Shown here in pieces: positions 26,181 through 34,292 of a DNA stretch of 64,000 nt. The stretch lies in contig DYEA01000007.1 in the NCBI GenBank assembly GCA_020725885.1, positions 1 through 64,000 on the forward strand. Direction: 5' to 3'. Each line of letters begins with the position of its first letter. Position 1 is the stretch's first letter. Below the pieces are notes generated by a model. The model saw only the letters and a list, made by a program, of their open reading frames with translations, was not told where the DNA came from and made no database searches. Source of the stretch: Slackia sp. (GTDB lineage Bacteria; Actinomycetota; Coriobacteriia; Anaerosomatales; Anaerosomataceae). The position numbers and the translations under genes are program-made.

Positions 26181-27278
26181 ATGGTCACTGAAGAGCTGAC
26201 TCTCAACATCGGTCCGTCGCACCCGTCGACGCACGGGGTCTGCCGGCTTCTGGTGCGGCTCGACGGCGAGATCGTCACCCACGTGGAGCCGATCATCGGG
26301 CACCTGCACCGCGGCATCGAGAAGATGGCCGAGAACCGGACGTACCTGCAGGTGGTCCCGCTCACCGACCGCCTCGACTACGTGGGATCGATGTACGCGA
26401 ACTGGGCGTACTGCCGCGCCGTTGAGCGTCTCGCCGGCATCCGCGTGCCGGAGCGCGCCGAGTACATCCGCGTCATCGTGTGCGAACTGCAGCGCATCGC
26501 GAGCCACATGATGGGCATCGGCTCAAGCGCGGCCGACACCGGCGCCACGTCAGCGTTCCTGTACGCGTTCGCGCAGCGGGACCTCGTCATCGACCTGTTC
26601 GAAGAACTGTGCGGCGCCCGGCTCACCTACAACTACGTGCGTCCGGGCGGAGTCTCGTTCGACCTGCCCGACGGCTGGGTGGAGAGGTGCCGGGCGTTCA
26701 CGGCGCAGCACCCGAAGGCCATGCTCGAGATCGACGGCTTCTTCTTCGGTAACGCCATCGCCCGCGCGAGGCTCAAAGGCGTCGGAGTCCTGGATCCGGA
26801 CGCGGCCGTCGCGTGGGGCGTGTCGGGGCCGTCTGCGCGCGGCTCAGGCGTCGATTGGGACCTCCGTCGGGACGACCCGTACTCGGTCTACCCGCGCTTC
26901 GACTTCGACGTGCCGATCGGGTCGAACGGCGACGCCTTCGACCGGGCCCGGGTCCGGCTGTGGGAGTGCATCGAGAGCTGCCGCATCATCGACCAGGCGC
27001 TCGACCAGCTCGAGCCGGGCCCCATCATGGCGGACGGGCTTCCGCGCCTGTTGGCGCCTCGCCCGGGGGACGCGTACGACCACATCGAGAGCGCTCGCGG
27101 GTCGCTCGGCGTGTACCTCGTCAGCGACGGGTCGCCGCGGCCGTACCGCATGAAGGTGCGCTCCCCGGCGTTCTGCAACCTCGCCGTCCTGCCGCTCATC
27201 GCCGTGGGGCACACGCTGTCGGACCTCTTGGTGATCCTCGGCTCGCTCGACCCGGTGTTCGGGGAGGTGGACCGGTGA
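26181..27278 (+). CDS. nuoD: NADH-quinone oxidoreductase subunit D
   Basis: A 365-residue 49-kDa-type subunit forming the quinone pocket with NuoB. The N-terminal GPSHPSTHGV holds the quinone-facing His; HLHRGIEK, DYVGSMYANWAYC and the C-terminal SLDPVFGEVDR are family blocks. The nickel-ligand cysteines of related hydrogenases are absent, as expected for a complex I subunit. It begins 8 bases after nuoC and ends in a GTGA overlap with nuoH. Confidence 0.96.
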   Translation: MVTEELTLNIGPSHPSTHGVCRLLVRLDGEIVTHVEPIIGHLHRGIEKMAENRTYLQVVPLTDRLDYVGSMYANWAYCRAVERLAGIRVPERAEYIRVIVCELQRIASHMMGIGSSAADTGATSAFLYAFAQRDLVIDLFEELCGARLTYNYVRPGGVSFDLPDGWVERCRAFTAQHPKAMLEIDGFFFGNAIARARLKGVGVLDPDAAVAWGVSGPSARGSGVDWDLRRDDPYSVYPRFDFDVPIGSNGDAFDRARVRLWECIESCRIIDQALDQLEPGPIMADGLPRLLAPRPGDAYDHIESARGSLGVYLVSDGSPRPYRMKVRSPAFCNLAVLPLIAVGHTLSDLLVILGSLDPVFGEVDR

Positions 27279-28225
27279 GCTCGTTGCTGCTCGGGATCCT
27301 CTGGGGCGTCGCCGGCGTGCTCGTCATCGCGGGCGGCGCCGTGATCGGCGTGTGGTGGGAGCGCAAAGTCGCCGGCCACATCCAGCTGCGGTACGGTCCG
27401 CAGCAGATCGGCCCGGCCGGTTCGCTGCAGATGCTTGCCGACGTGCCGAAACTGCTGTTCAAAGAGGACATCGTCCCGTCCGGAGCCGACCGGCCGCTGT
27501 TCAAGTGGGCGCCGCTCATGGCGTTCGCGCCGGTGGCCGCAGCCATGGCGGTGATCCCGTTCGCTGCGGGCTGGGCCCCGTTCGACACGAGCGTGGGTGT
27601 GCTGTTCTTCCTGGCGGTGCCCTCGCTGGAGGTGGTCGCGATACTCGTGGCCGCGTGGGCGCAGCGCAACTCGTACGCAGCCATCGGAGGCCTTCGCGCC
27701 GCGTCGCAGATGATCGCCTACGAGGTGCCACGCACGCTTGCGGTGGCGCCGCTCGTGCTGCTCGCTGGCTCTCTGCGGCCGACCGAGGTCGTCGCGGCGT
27801 GGCGCTGGTGGTGGCTGCCCCTGCTCGCCATCGCCTTCGTCGTGTACCTGATCGCGTCGATCGCGGAGATGAACCGCGGCCCGTTCGACCTGCCGGAAGC
27901 CGAATCCGAGCTCGTCGCAGGGTACTTCGCCGACTACTCAGGCATGCGCTGGGCGATCTTCATGATGGCCGAGTACGGCGCCGTCATCACCGCGAGCCTG
28001 TTCGCGGCTGCGACGTTCCTGGGCGCCGGCTGGCCCTTCAGCGGCGCTCTGGGGGTGGTCGCGCTCGTCGTCAAGACGTCCGTGCTCGTCACGATCGTGA
28101 TGTGGACGAAGTGGACGCTGCCGCGAGTCCGCCAAGACCAGCTCCTCCGGTTCTGCTGGGTCGTGCTGGTGCCGGCCACGCTCGTGCAATTGGCGATCGT
28201 CGGGGTGGTGCTGCCGTGGATGTGA
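27275..28225 (+). CDS. nuoH: NADH-quinone oxidoreductase subunit H
   Basis: A 316-residue membrane subunit with about eight helices that links the quinone chamber to the proton channels. WWERKVAGHIQLRYGPQQIGP, DVPKLLFKED and AEMNRGPFDLPEAESELVAGY are the conserved loops with the acidic funnel residues. GTG start in a GTGA overlap with nuoD, GGGGAGGTGG upstream. In ordinary operons nuoE, nuoF and nuoG would lie between nuoD and this gene; here there is nothing. Confidence 0.96.
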   Translation: MSSLLLGILWGVAGVLVIAGGAVIGVWWERKVAGHIQLRYGPQQIGPAGSLQMLADVPKLLFKEDIVPSGADRPLFKWAPLMAFAPVAAAMAVIPFAAGWAPFDTSVGVLFFLAVPSLEVVAILVAAWAQRNSYAAIGGLRAASQMIAYEVPRTLAVAPLVLLAGSLRPTEVVAAWRWWWLPLLAIAFVVYLIASIAEMNRGPFDLPEAESELVAGYFADYSGMRWAIFMMAEYGAVITASLFAAATFLGAGWPFSGALGVVALVVKTSVLVTIVMWTKWTLPRVRQDQLLRFCWVVLVPATLVQLAIVGVVLPWM

Positions 28226-30255
28226 AGCGAGACAGACCGGTCGTTCCGGCGAGCGTCTCCGACGGGCCGACGGGAGACGGCCTCGTCGCTGGAGCGCGCT
28301 CGATCGCCAAGGGCTTCGCGTACACGGCTCGCGCGGGCGTGAGCAAACCGCTCACCGTGCGGTATCCGAAGGAGAAGCTCACCGTCAGCCCGCGGTGGCG
28401 CGGCCCGCTCGCGCTTCGCGGCGTGCTCGGGCGCGACGAGATCCCGCTGCTCCGTGCGCCGTCGTACGCCTACAACGAGACGATCGACGGCCTGTACCGC
28501 GCCGACCGGTTGCCGCCGTGCGTGGGCAGCTGCCCCGCGAACGTGGACGCGCGCGGTCAGGCGTACCTGATCGCCGACGACCGGGTGGTCGAGGCCTACG
28601 AGCTCGTCCGCGACCGCAACATCCTGCCCGGCGTGCTCGGGCGCATCTGCCACCACCCGTGCGAGTCGGCGTGCAAGCGGAACTTCTTCGACGAGCCGAT
28701 CGCCATCCGCCCGCTTCACCGCTTCGCGTTCGAGGAGTACCGCAAGGTGCGGCACGAGCGCATCTCGCCGTTCCCGCGGACGCAGGGCAAGAGCGTCTGC
28801 ATCGTGGGATCGGGGCCCTCGGGCCTCGCGGCGGCGTACGACCTGCTCAAGCTGGGCTACCGCGTCGTGATGTACGAGCGCGAACGGAAGCCAGGCGGCG
28901 CGCTCAACACCGGCGTCCCTGCGTACCGGCTGCCCCGCGAGGTGCTGTACGAGGAGATCGACGACATCGTCGGGCTCGGCCTGGAGCTCAACACCGGCGT
29001 CGAGGTGGGGAAGGACGTCACGCTTCCGTCGCTCATGCGCGAGCATGACGCGGTGCTGCTCGCGGTCGGCCTTCAGCAGAGCCGGATCCTGCCGATCCCG
29101 GGCACCGACGCCGAGGGCGTCGTCGGCGCGCTCGAGTTCCTGTGGTCTGCGAACTTCAAGCACGAAGCCGGCGTGCGCGGCAAGCGGGTCCTCGTGATCG
29201 GCGGCGGCAACGTCGCCGTGGACGTGGCGCGGTGCGCGCTGCGAGTGGGAGCGTCTGAGGTCCGCCTCGCGTGCCTCGAGTCCGAATCCGAGATGCCGTG
29301 CCACCCGTGGGAGATCGCGGAGGCGCTCGACGAAGGCGTCATCGCGATGTGCTCGCTCGGCCCGGAGGAGGTCCTGACGAAGCACGACACGGTCGTGGGG
29401 ATGCGCATGCGCTCGTGCCTGTCGGTCTTCGACGAGATGGGCCGGTTCGCTCCGAAGTTCGGCGACGAGACCACAGACGTGCCGACCGACGTCGTGGTGT
29501 TCGCGATCGGCCAGGCGCCCAAGATCGACACGATCGTGGCCGGGACGGAGCTCCTGGTGAGCGGGCGAGGCCAGTTGGTCGTCGACGGTACGCTGTTCAC
29601 CACGTCGGTTCCTGGCGTGTTCGCGTGCGGCGAGATCGTCACGGGTCCCGGGAGCGCGATCGGGTCGATCGCTACCGGACACGAGGCGGCCGTCTCGATC
29701 CACCGGTACCTGCAAGGGCTGCCGCTCGACGGCGACCGCGTCGCGCGCCCCGTGCCCGTCTACCAGAAGCACGCCCCGGCCGACACGCGCGGCATCGAGT
29801 CGAACCGCAGGCGCGCCGTCATGCCGATGGCCGATCCGGAGGAGCGGGCGAAGGACTTCCGCCAGGTCGAGCTCGGCCTCACGAGGCAGGAAGCGACCGC
29901 TGAGGCCATGCGGTGCTTGCGGTGCGAGTCGGAGGTGTGCGTCGGGTGCACCTTCTGCGCGAGGACCTGCCCGGACTACGCCATCAAAGTGGAGCGCGTC
30001 GACGAAGCTGGCGCCCGGTGCCTCACCCGCTACGACCTCGACCTGACGAAGTGCTGCTTCTGCGGCCTGTGCGCGGAGCAGTGCCCCACGAAGGCGCTCC
30101 ACCACACGGGACAGTACGAGCTGTCGTTCTGGCACAGGGACCTCATGGTGTTCGACAAGGGCGAGATGCTCCGTCCTCCGACGGGCACGCGCGCCACGGG
30201 GCGTGACGGCATCTCGCCGCCAGGATGCCCCGTTCCGCGAAGGGAGGACGGATGA
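28216..30255 (+). CDS. NuoI with an inserted GltD/NfnB-like FAD-NAD(P) oxidoreductase module
   Basis: A 679-residue fusion in the nuoI position. Residues 30-62 match the N-terminal NuoI segment that lies against the membrane arm (KPLTVRYPKEK at 44-54, then PRWRG). The next 500 residues are a GltD-like module: Cys102, Cys106, Cys145, Cys149 and Cys153 (Fer4_20-type iron-sulfur site), the FAD-binding GSGPSG at 198-203, the NAD(P)-binding GGGN at 329-332, and the closing RCLRC (Cys567, Cys570). NuoI then resumes with Cys575-578-581-585 and Cys613-616-619-623, two [4Fe-4S] motifs, and a NuoI-like tail to KGEMLRPP. The NADPH-type RR after the second nucleotide fold is not seen (ACLESESEMP), hinting at NADH. 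Likely role: NAD(P)H to FAD to clusters to NuoB, replacing NuoEFG. GTG 28216 or 28222. Confidence 0.88.
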   Translation: MDVKRDRPVVPASVSDGPTGDGLVAGARSIAKGFAYTARAGVSKPLTVRYPKEKLTVSPRWRGPLALRGVLGRDEIPLLRAPSYAYNETIDGLYRADRLPPCVGSCPANVDARGQAYLIADDRVVEAYELVRDRNILPGVLGRICHHPCESACKRNFFDEPIAIRPLHRFAFEEYRKVRHERISPFPRTQGKSVCIVGSGPSGLAAAYDLLKLGYRVVMYERERKPGGALNTGVPAYRLPREVLYEEIDDIVGLGLELNTGVEVGKDVTLPSLMREHDAVLLAVGLQQSRILPIPGTDAEGVVGALEFLWSANFKHEAGVRGKRVLVIGGGNVAVDVARCALRVGASEVRLACLESESEMPCHPWEIAEALDEGVIAMCSLGPEEVLTKHDTVVGMRMRSCLSVFDEMGRFAPKFGDETTDVPTDVVVFAIGQAPKIDTIVAGTELLVSGRGQLVVDGTLFTTSVPGVFACGEIVTGPGSAIGSIATGHEAAVSIHRYLQGLPLDGDRVARPVPVYQKHAPADTRGIESNRRRAVMPMADPEERAKDFRQVELGLTRQEATAEAMRCLRCESEVCVGCTFCARTCPDYAIKVERVDEAGARCLTRYDLDLTKCCFCGLCAEQCPTKALHHTGQYELSFWHRDLMVFDKGEMLRPPTGTRATGRDGISPPGCPVPRREDG

Positions 30256-30746
30256 GCGCGCAGACGGCGGGGCTTGGCGTCGCCATCGCGCTGGTCGCCC
30301 TCGGCGCCGTGGGCGCGGTGCTCCTGCGTGAGGTGATGCGGGTCCTGATCTCGCTCGGCGTGTTCCTGTTCGGCGTGGCCGCGGTGTACGCATACCTCGG
30401 CTATCCGTTCTTGGCCGTCGCGCAGGTCTTCGTGTACGTGGGCGGCGTGCTGGTCCTGATGGTCTTCGCCGTCATGACTGCTCGTCGCGACCGCAGCGAA
30501 CGCCCGGCGTTCGTCTCGAGGCACGATGTCGGATCGGCTGCGATCGCGGCCGGGACCGGCGCCATGCTCTTCCTCGGGCTTCGCCCGCTGTTCCAAGACG
30601 CAGGGTTCGCCAGGTCCTCTGCCGTCTCGGACCTCGCGCAGGAGCTCCTCGGACCGCGCCTTCTTGCGTTCGAGGCGGGCGGCGTCCTTCTGCTGGCCGC
30701 GCTGATCGCAGTGGCGGCAGCGTTGAGAGGCGGTGAGGACCGGTGA
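30252..30746 (+). CDS. nuoJ: NADH-quinone oxidoreductase subunit J
   Basis: A 164-residue membrane subunit with five helices. The block AVYAYLGYPFLAVAQVFVYVGGVLVLMVFAVM, including the pi-bulge helix 3, is characteristic. ATGA overlap with the fusion gene, AGGGAGG upstream. Confidence 0.95.
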   Translation: MSAQTAGLGVAIALVALGAVGAVLLREVMRVLISLGVFLFGVAAVYAYLGYPFLAVAQVFVYVGGVLVLMVFAVMTARRDRSERPAFVSRHDVGSAAIAAGTGAMLFLGLRPLFQDAGFARSSAVSDLAQELLGPRLLAFEAGGVLLLAALIAVAAALRGGEDR

Positions 30747-31039
30747 TCGCGCTCGGGCTGTCGTGCGCCGTCTTTGCGCTCGGGCTGTACGGCGTGCTGA
30801 GCAGGCGGGACCTCATCGGAGTCCTGGTGTCGGTCGAGTTGATGCTCGGCGCCGGGGGCATCCTTCTCGCCGCGGCGGGCGCGGCCTCTGGCGCGACGTC
30901 AGGCGCGGTGCAGAGCATCGCCCTGATGGTGCTCCTTCTGGCCGCGGCCGAGGCCGCAGTGGGGTTGAGCCTGCTGCTCGCGCTGCACCGGCGGAGCGGG
31001 CGCACGCGCGTGGACGAGTTGAGCGAGGTGAGCGGCTGA
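30743..31039 (+). CDS. nuoK: NADH-quinone oxidoreductase subunit K
   Basis: A 98-residue membrane subunit with three helices. GVLSRRDLIGVLVSVELMLGAG carries the conserved Glu of helix 2, and AAAEAAVGLSLLLAL the Glu of helix 3, both needed for proton transfer in known complexes. GTGA overlap with nuoJ; its stop shares a base with the nuoL start. Confidence 0.95.
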   Translation: MIALGLSCAVFALGLYGVLSRRDLIGVLVSVELMLGAGGILLAAAGAASGATSGAVQSIALMVLLLAAAEAAVGLSLLLALHRRSGRTRVDELSEVSG

Positions 31040-32844
31040 TGACCGTCGTGCTCGCGTCCGTCGTGCTGCCCGTCGTGCTCGCCGTCGGCATCGCGCTCGC
31101 CGGGAACCGGGGGATACGCGTCGCGCAGGTCCTCGCCGTCGCTGGGCCAGGCGGCGCGTTGGCAGCCGGGATGTCGCTGCTCGCCAGCGAACGCGCGTCC
31201 AGCGCTGTCGCGTGGAGATCTGCGTGGCTTTCGCAGGGCGGCGCTTCCTTGCCGCTGGGGTTCGCTGGCGACGCGCTCGCCGCTGTGATGCTCGTGATCG
31301 TCGGCGTCGTGGCCGCGTGCGTCGTCGTGTTCTCGTGGGGCTACATGGCCCACGAGTCCGGCCGGCCGCGGTACTTCGCGGTGCTCATGCTGTTCGTGGC
31401 TGCGATGTCGGCGCTCGTGCTGGCGGACAACCTCGTGACGCTCTTCATCGGATGGGAGCTCGTGGGCGCGTGCTCCTACTTGCTGATCGGATTCTGGTAT
31501 CGCAAGCCTGAGGCCACCCGTGCTGCAATCAAGGCGTTCATGACCACACGCGTCGGCGACGTCGCCATGCTGCTCGGGATGGCGGTCCTGTGGCGGGCTG
31601 CGCAGACGCTGTCTTTGGACGGTATCGTCGCAGCCCTGCCGAAGATGCCGCAGGCCACCGTCACGGCCGCTGCGCTCTTGCTGTTCGTGGGCGCCGCGGG
31701 CAAGTCCGCGCAGTTCCCGCTGCACATCTGGCTGCCTGACGCGATGGAAGGACCGACGCCCGTATCCGCGTTGATCCACGCGGCGACGATGGTCGCATCG
31801 GGCGTCTTCCTCGTGGCGCGCGCGTGGCCCGTGTTCGAGGCGAGCGGCGTGGCGCGCGCGACGATGCTCGCGGTAGGCGTGCTGACGGCGCTGTACGCAG
31901 CCCTCGTCGCCCTGGCGCAGACGGACATCAAGAAGATGCTCGCGTACTCCACCATCAGCCAGCTGGGGTTCATGTTCGCCGCCCTCGGAGCCGGAGCCTG
32001 GGGCGCCGCGATGTTCCACCTCGCGACGCATGCCGCGTTCAAGGCCCTGCTGTTCCTTGCGGCGGGAAGCGTGATCCACGGTTCAGGCACGCAGGACATG
32101 GACGAGATGGGCGGGCTGGCACGGGCCATGCCCGTCACTGCCGCTGCGTGGACGGCCGGCGCGCTCGCGCTTTCGGGCTGGTGGCCGTTCGCGGGCTTCT
32201 TCTCCAAAGACGCGGTGATCGCGGCGGTGGCGGCTGCGTCTCCAGGCGCCTCGTGGATCCTCGTCTTCACCAGCGCCGTCACCGCGCTGTACGTCTGGAG
32301 CGCGACCTTCCGGGTGTTCCTGGGCGCTTCGCGAAGCGACCACGCAGCGCACGAATCAGGCCGATCGATGCTCGCGCCCTTGGCTGTGCTCGCGCTCCTG
32401 TCAGCTGTGGCCGGATGGGCCGGCCCGGCCTTCACCGAGCGCCTCGGGGCCCCGGAGGAGCACGCTGCGCTGGCCACGATCGCGGCCGCCGTCGCAGCGG
32501 TCGCAGCCGGTACGGCACTCGCCTACGCGCTCTACCGGAGAGCTCCCGAACGCGGCGCCTCGCTTCCAGGCGGGCTTCAGTCCGCGGCGAGGTCCGGTTT
32601 CGGCGTGGATGCCGCCGTCCACGCGCTCGTCGTGCGCCCAGCCGTCGCCTTCGCGCAGTGGGTTGCCCGGGTCGCGGACGAGAAGGTGGTGGACCGAGCC
32701 GTGGAAGGCTCTGCGGCGCTCACTGGGCGCGTCGGAGGGATGCTTGCACGCCTGCAGACGGGGGAGGCCGACGTGTACGCGTCGCTGGTCGCAGTCGGAT
32801 TCGTCCTGCTGACTGCGGTGGTCGTCTGGATGGGAGGGCGGTAG
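31039..32844 (+). CDS. nuoL: NADH-quinone oxidoreductase subunit L
   Basis: A 601-residue antiporter-like subunit with about 16 helices and the long C-terminal lateral arm. FIGWELVGACSYLLIGFWYRK has the conserved Glu; GAAGKSAQFPLHIWLPDAMEGPTPVSALIHAATMV holds the Lys and the broken helix; WPFAGFFSKD follows. The C-terminal 120 residues suit the amphipathic lateral helix and its anchor. ATG overlaps the nuoK stop. Confidence 0.95.
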   Translation: MTVVLASVVLPVVLAVGIALAGNRGIRVAQVLAVAGPGGALAAGMSLLASERASSAVAWRSAWLSQGGASLPLGFAGDALAAVMLVIVGVVAACVVVFSWGYMAHESGRPRYFAVLMLFVAAMSALVLADNLVTLFIGWELVGACSYLLIGFWYRKPEATRAAIKAFMTTRVGDVAMLLGMAVLWRAAQTLSLDGIVAALPKMPQATVTAAALLLFVGAAGKSAQFPLHIWLPDAMEGPTPVSALIHAATMVASGVFLVARAWPVFEASGVARATMLAVGVLTALYAALVALAQTDIKKMLAYSTISQLGFMFAALGAGAWGAAMFHLATHAAFKALLFLAAGSVIHGSGTQDMDEMGGLARAMPVTAAAWTAGALALSGWWPFAGFFSKDAVIAAVAAASPGASWILVFTSAVTALYVWSATFRVFLGASRSDHAAHESGRSMLAPLAVLALLSAVAGWAGPAFTERLGAPEEHAALATIAAAVAAVAAGTALAYALYRRAPERGASLPGGLQSAARSGFGVDAAVHALVVRPAVAFAQWVARVADEKVVDRAVEGSAALTGRVGGMLARLQTGEADVYASLVAVGFVLLTAVVVWMGGR

Positions 32845-32846
32845 CG

Positions 32847-34292
32847 GTGCATCTGCTGTGGCTCATCGTCCTTCCGGTCGCAGGCGCGTTGGCCGTGCTT
32901 CTCGCAGGCGAGCGCCTGGCTCCGTCGCGGACGCTGTCGCTTGTGGTCGCGTGCGCGGAGGCGGTCCTCGCTGGGTCCGCGATCGCGCGGATGCTGGCCG
33001 CGTCCTCGCCCGCTCTGTCGTGGGCTCCGGGCGGCGTGCTCGGTGCGGTCCCGCTGTCCTTGGGCTTGGACGGCTTGTCAGCGCCGCTGGTGGGCCTCAC
33101 GGCCCTCCTGACTCCCGTGGCGGTCTCTGCGTCGTGGCAGGTGGCTGATGGGCCACGGGCGCACCACGCGCTGCTGCTGTCTCTGGAGGCAGCCGTGATG
33201 GCAGTGTTCTTGGCGGCGGACCTCGTGTTCTTCTACGTCGCGTGGGAAGCGGTGCTCATCCCGATGTACTTCCTGATCGGCCTCTGGGGCCACGAAGGGC
33301 GCCGTCACGCAGCCGCGAAGTTCTTCCTCTTCACGTTCCTGGGGTCGGCGCTCATGCTGGTGGGCGTCTTGCTGCTCATCGGTCACACAGGCGCCACGGT
33401 GCTCAGCGACGTACCGAGAGTGCTGCCGCTCGAGCTTCAGCGTGCGGTCTTCTGGCTCTTGGCAGCCGGCATGCTCGTCAAGCTTCCGGCAGTCCCGCTG
33501 CACACGTGGTTGCCCGAAGCCCACGTGGAGGCCCCGACGGCCGGGTCGATGCTGCTGGCAGGCGTGCTTCTCAAGATGGGCGGATACGGCCTCATGCGGA
33601 TAGCGGCTCCGCTGACCCCCGAGGCCTTCCGGGAAGCCGCTCCTGCGTTGTTCGCGCTCGGAGCCGTTGGAACGGTGTACGGAGCGCTTGCGGCGCTCGC
33701 ACAACGGGACGTGAAGCGCCTCGTGGCGTACTCCTCCGTCGCCCACATGGGATTCGTGCTGGTCGCCCTGTCCGCACGGACCCCCGCTGGCTACGCTGCA
33801 GCGATGCTCGTGATGGTGAGCCACGGCCTCGTCGCCGCGCTCGCGTTCTTCCTCGTCGGCGCGTTGTACGAGCGCACGCACACGCGCAGCCTCGAGGACC
33901 TCGCGGGGCTCGCGGGCCCGATACCGCGGTGGTCCGTCCTGTTCGTCTTCACGGCGCTCGCCAGCCTCGGATTGCCTGCGCTTTCGGGGTTCCCGGGAGA
34001 GTTCCTCTCGCTGCTCGAGTCGTTCCGGACGTTCGGGTGGTGGGCCGCCGTCGCAGGCGTCGGGGTCCTGCTCGCAGCCACGTACAACCTCCATGCGGTG
34101 CGCGCCGCGGTCTACGGAGACCCGGTAGAACGCTGGGCGTCTCTACCTGACGTCTCGGCCCGGGAGGTCGTCACGGCCGCGCCGCTCGTCGCCGGCATCG
34201 TCGTGCTTGGCGTGTGGCCGGGGCTCATCACTGCGCTGAGCGACCCCGCCGTCTCGGCCCTGATCGCCCTCGTGCAGGGAGGTGGCAAGTGA
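32847..34292 (+). CDS. nuoM: NADH-quinone oxidoreductase subunit M
   Basis: A 481-residue antiporter-like subunit. FFYVAWEAVLIPMYFLIG has the conserved Glu, and AAGMLVKLPAVPLHTWLPEAHVEAPTAGSMLLAG the Lys and broken helix. KRLVAYSSVAHMGF is the second conserved block. GTG 32847 has GGGAGG 9 bases upstream. Confidence 0.95.
   Translation: MHLLWLIVLPVAGALAVLLAGERLAPSRTLSLVVACAEAVLAGSAIARMLAASSPALSWAPGGVLGAVPLSLGLDGLSAPLVGLTALLTPVAVSASWQVADGPRAHHALLLSLEAAVMAVFLAADLVFFYVAWEAVLIPMYFLIGLWGHEGRRHAAAKFFLFTFLGSALMLVGVLLLIGHTGATVLSDVPRVLPLELQRAVFWLLAAGMLVKLPAVPLHTWLPEAHVEAPTAGSMLLAGVLLKMGGYGLMRIAAPLTPEAFREAAPALFALGAVGTVYGALAALAQRDVKRLVAYSSVAHMGFVLVALSARTPAGYAAAMLVMVSHGLVAALAFFLVGALYERTHTRSLEDLAGLAGPIPRWSVLFVFTALASLGLPALSGFPGEFLSLLESFRTFGWWAAVAGVGVLLAATYNLHAVRAAVYGDPVERWASLPDVSAREVVTAAPLVAGIVVLGVWPGLITALSDPAVSALIALVQGGGK

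Noticed and set aside
27934-30393. Minus-strand open frame of over 800 codons across the NuoI-fusion gene
   Set aside because: It mirrors a real gene in GC-rich DNA, has an Arg/Ala/Asp/His-rich meaningless composition and no family features. The same holds for long minus frames at 1347-2882, 15548-17774, 17922-21015, 40060-41925 and 58345-60234.
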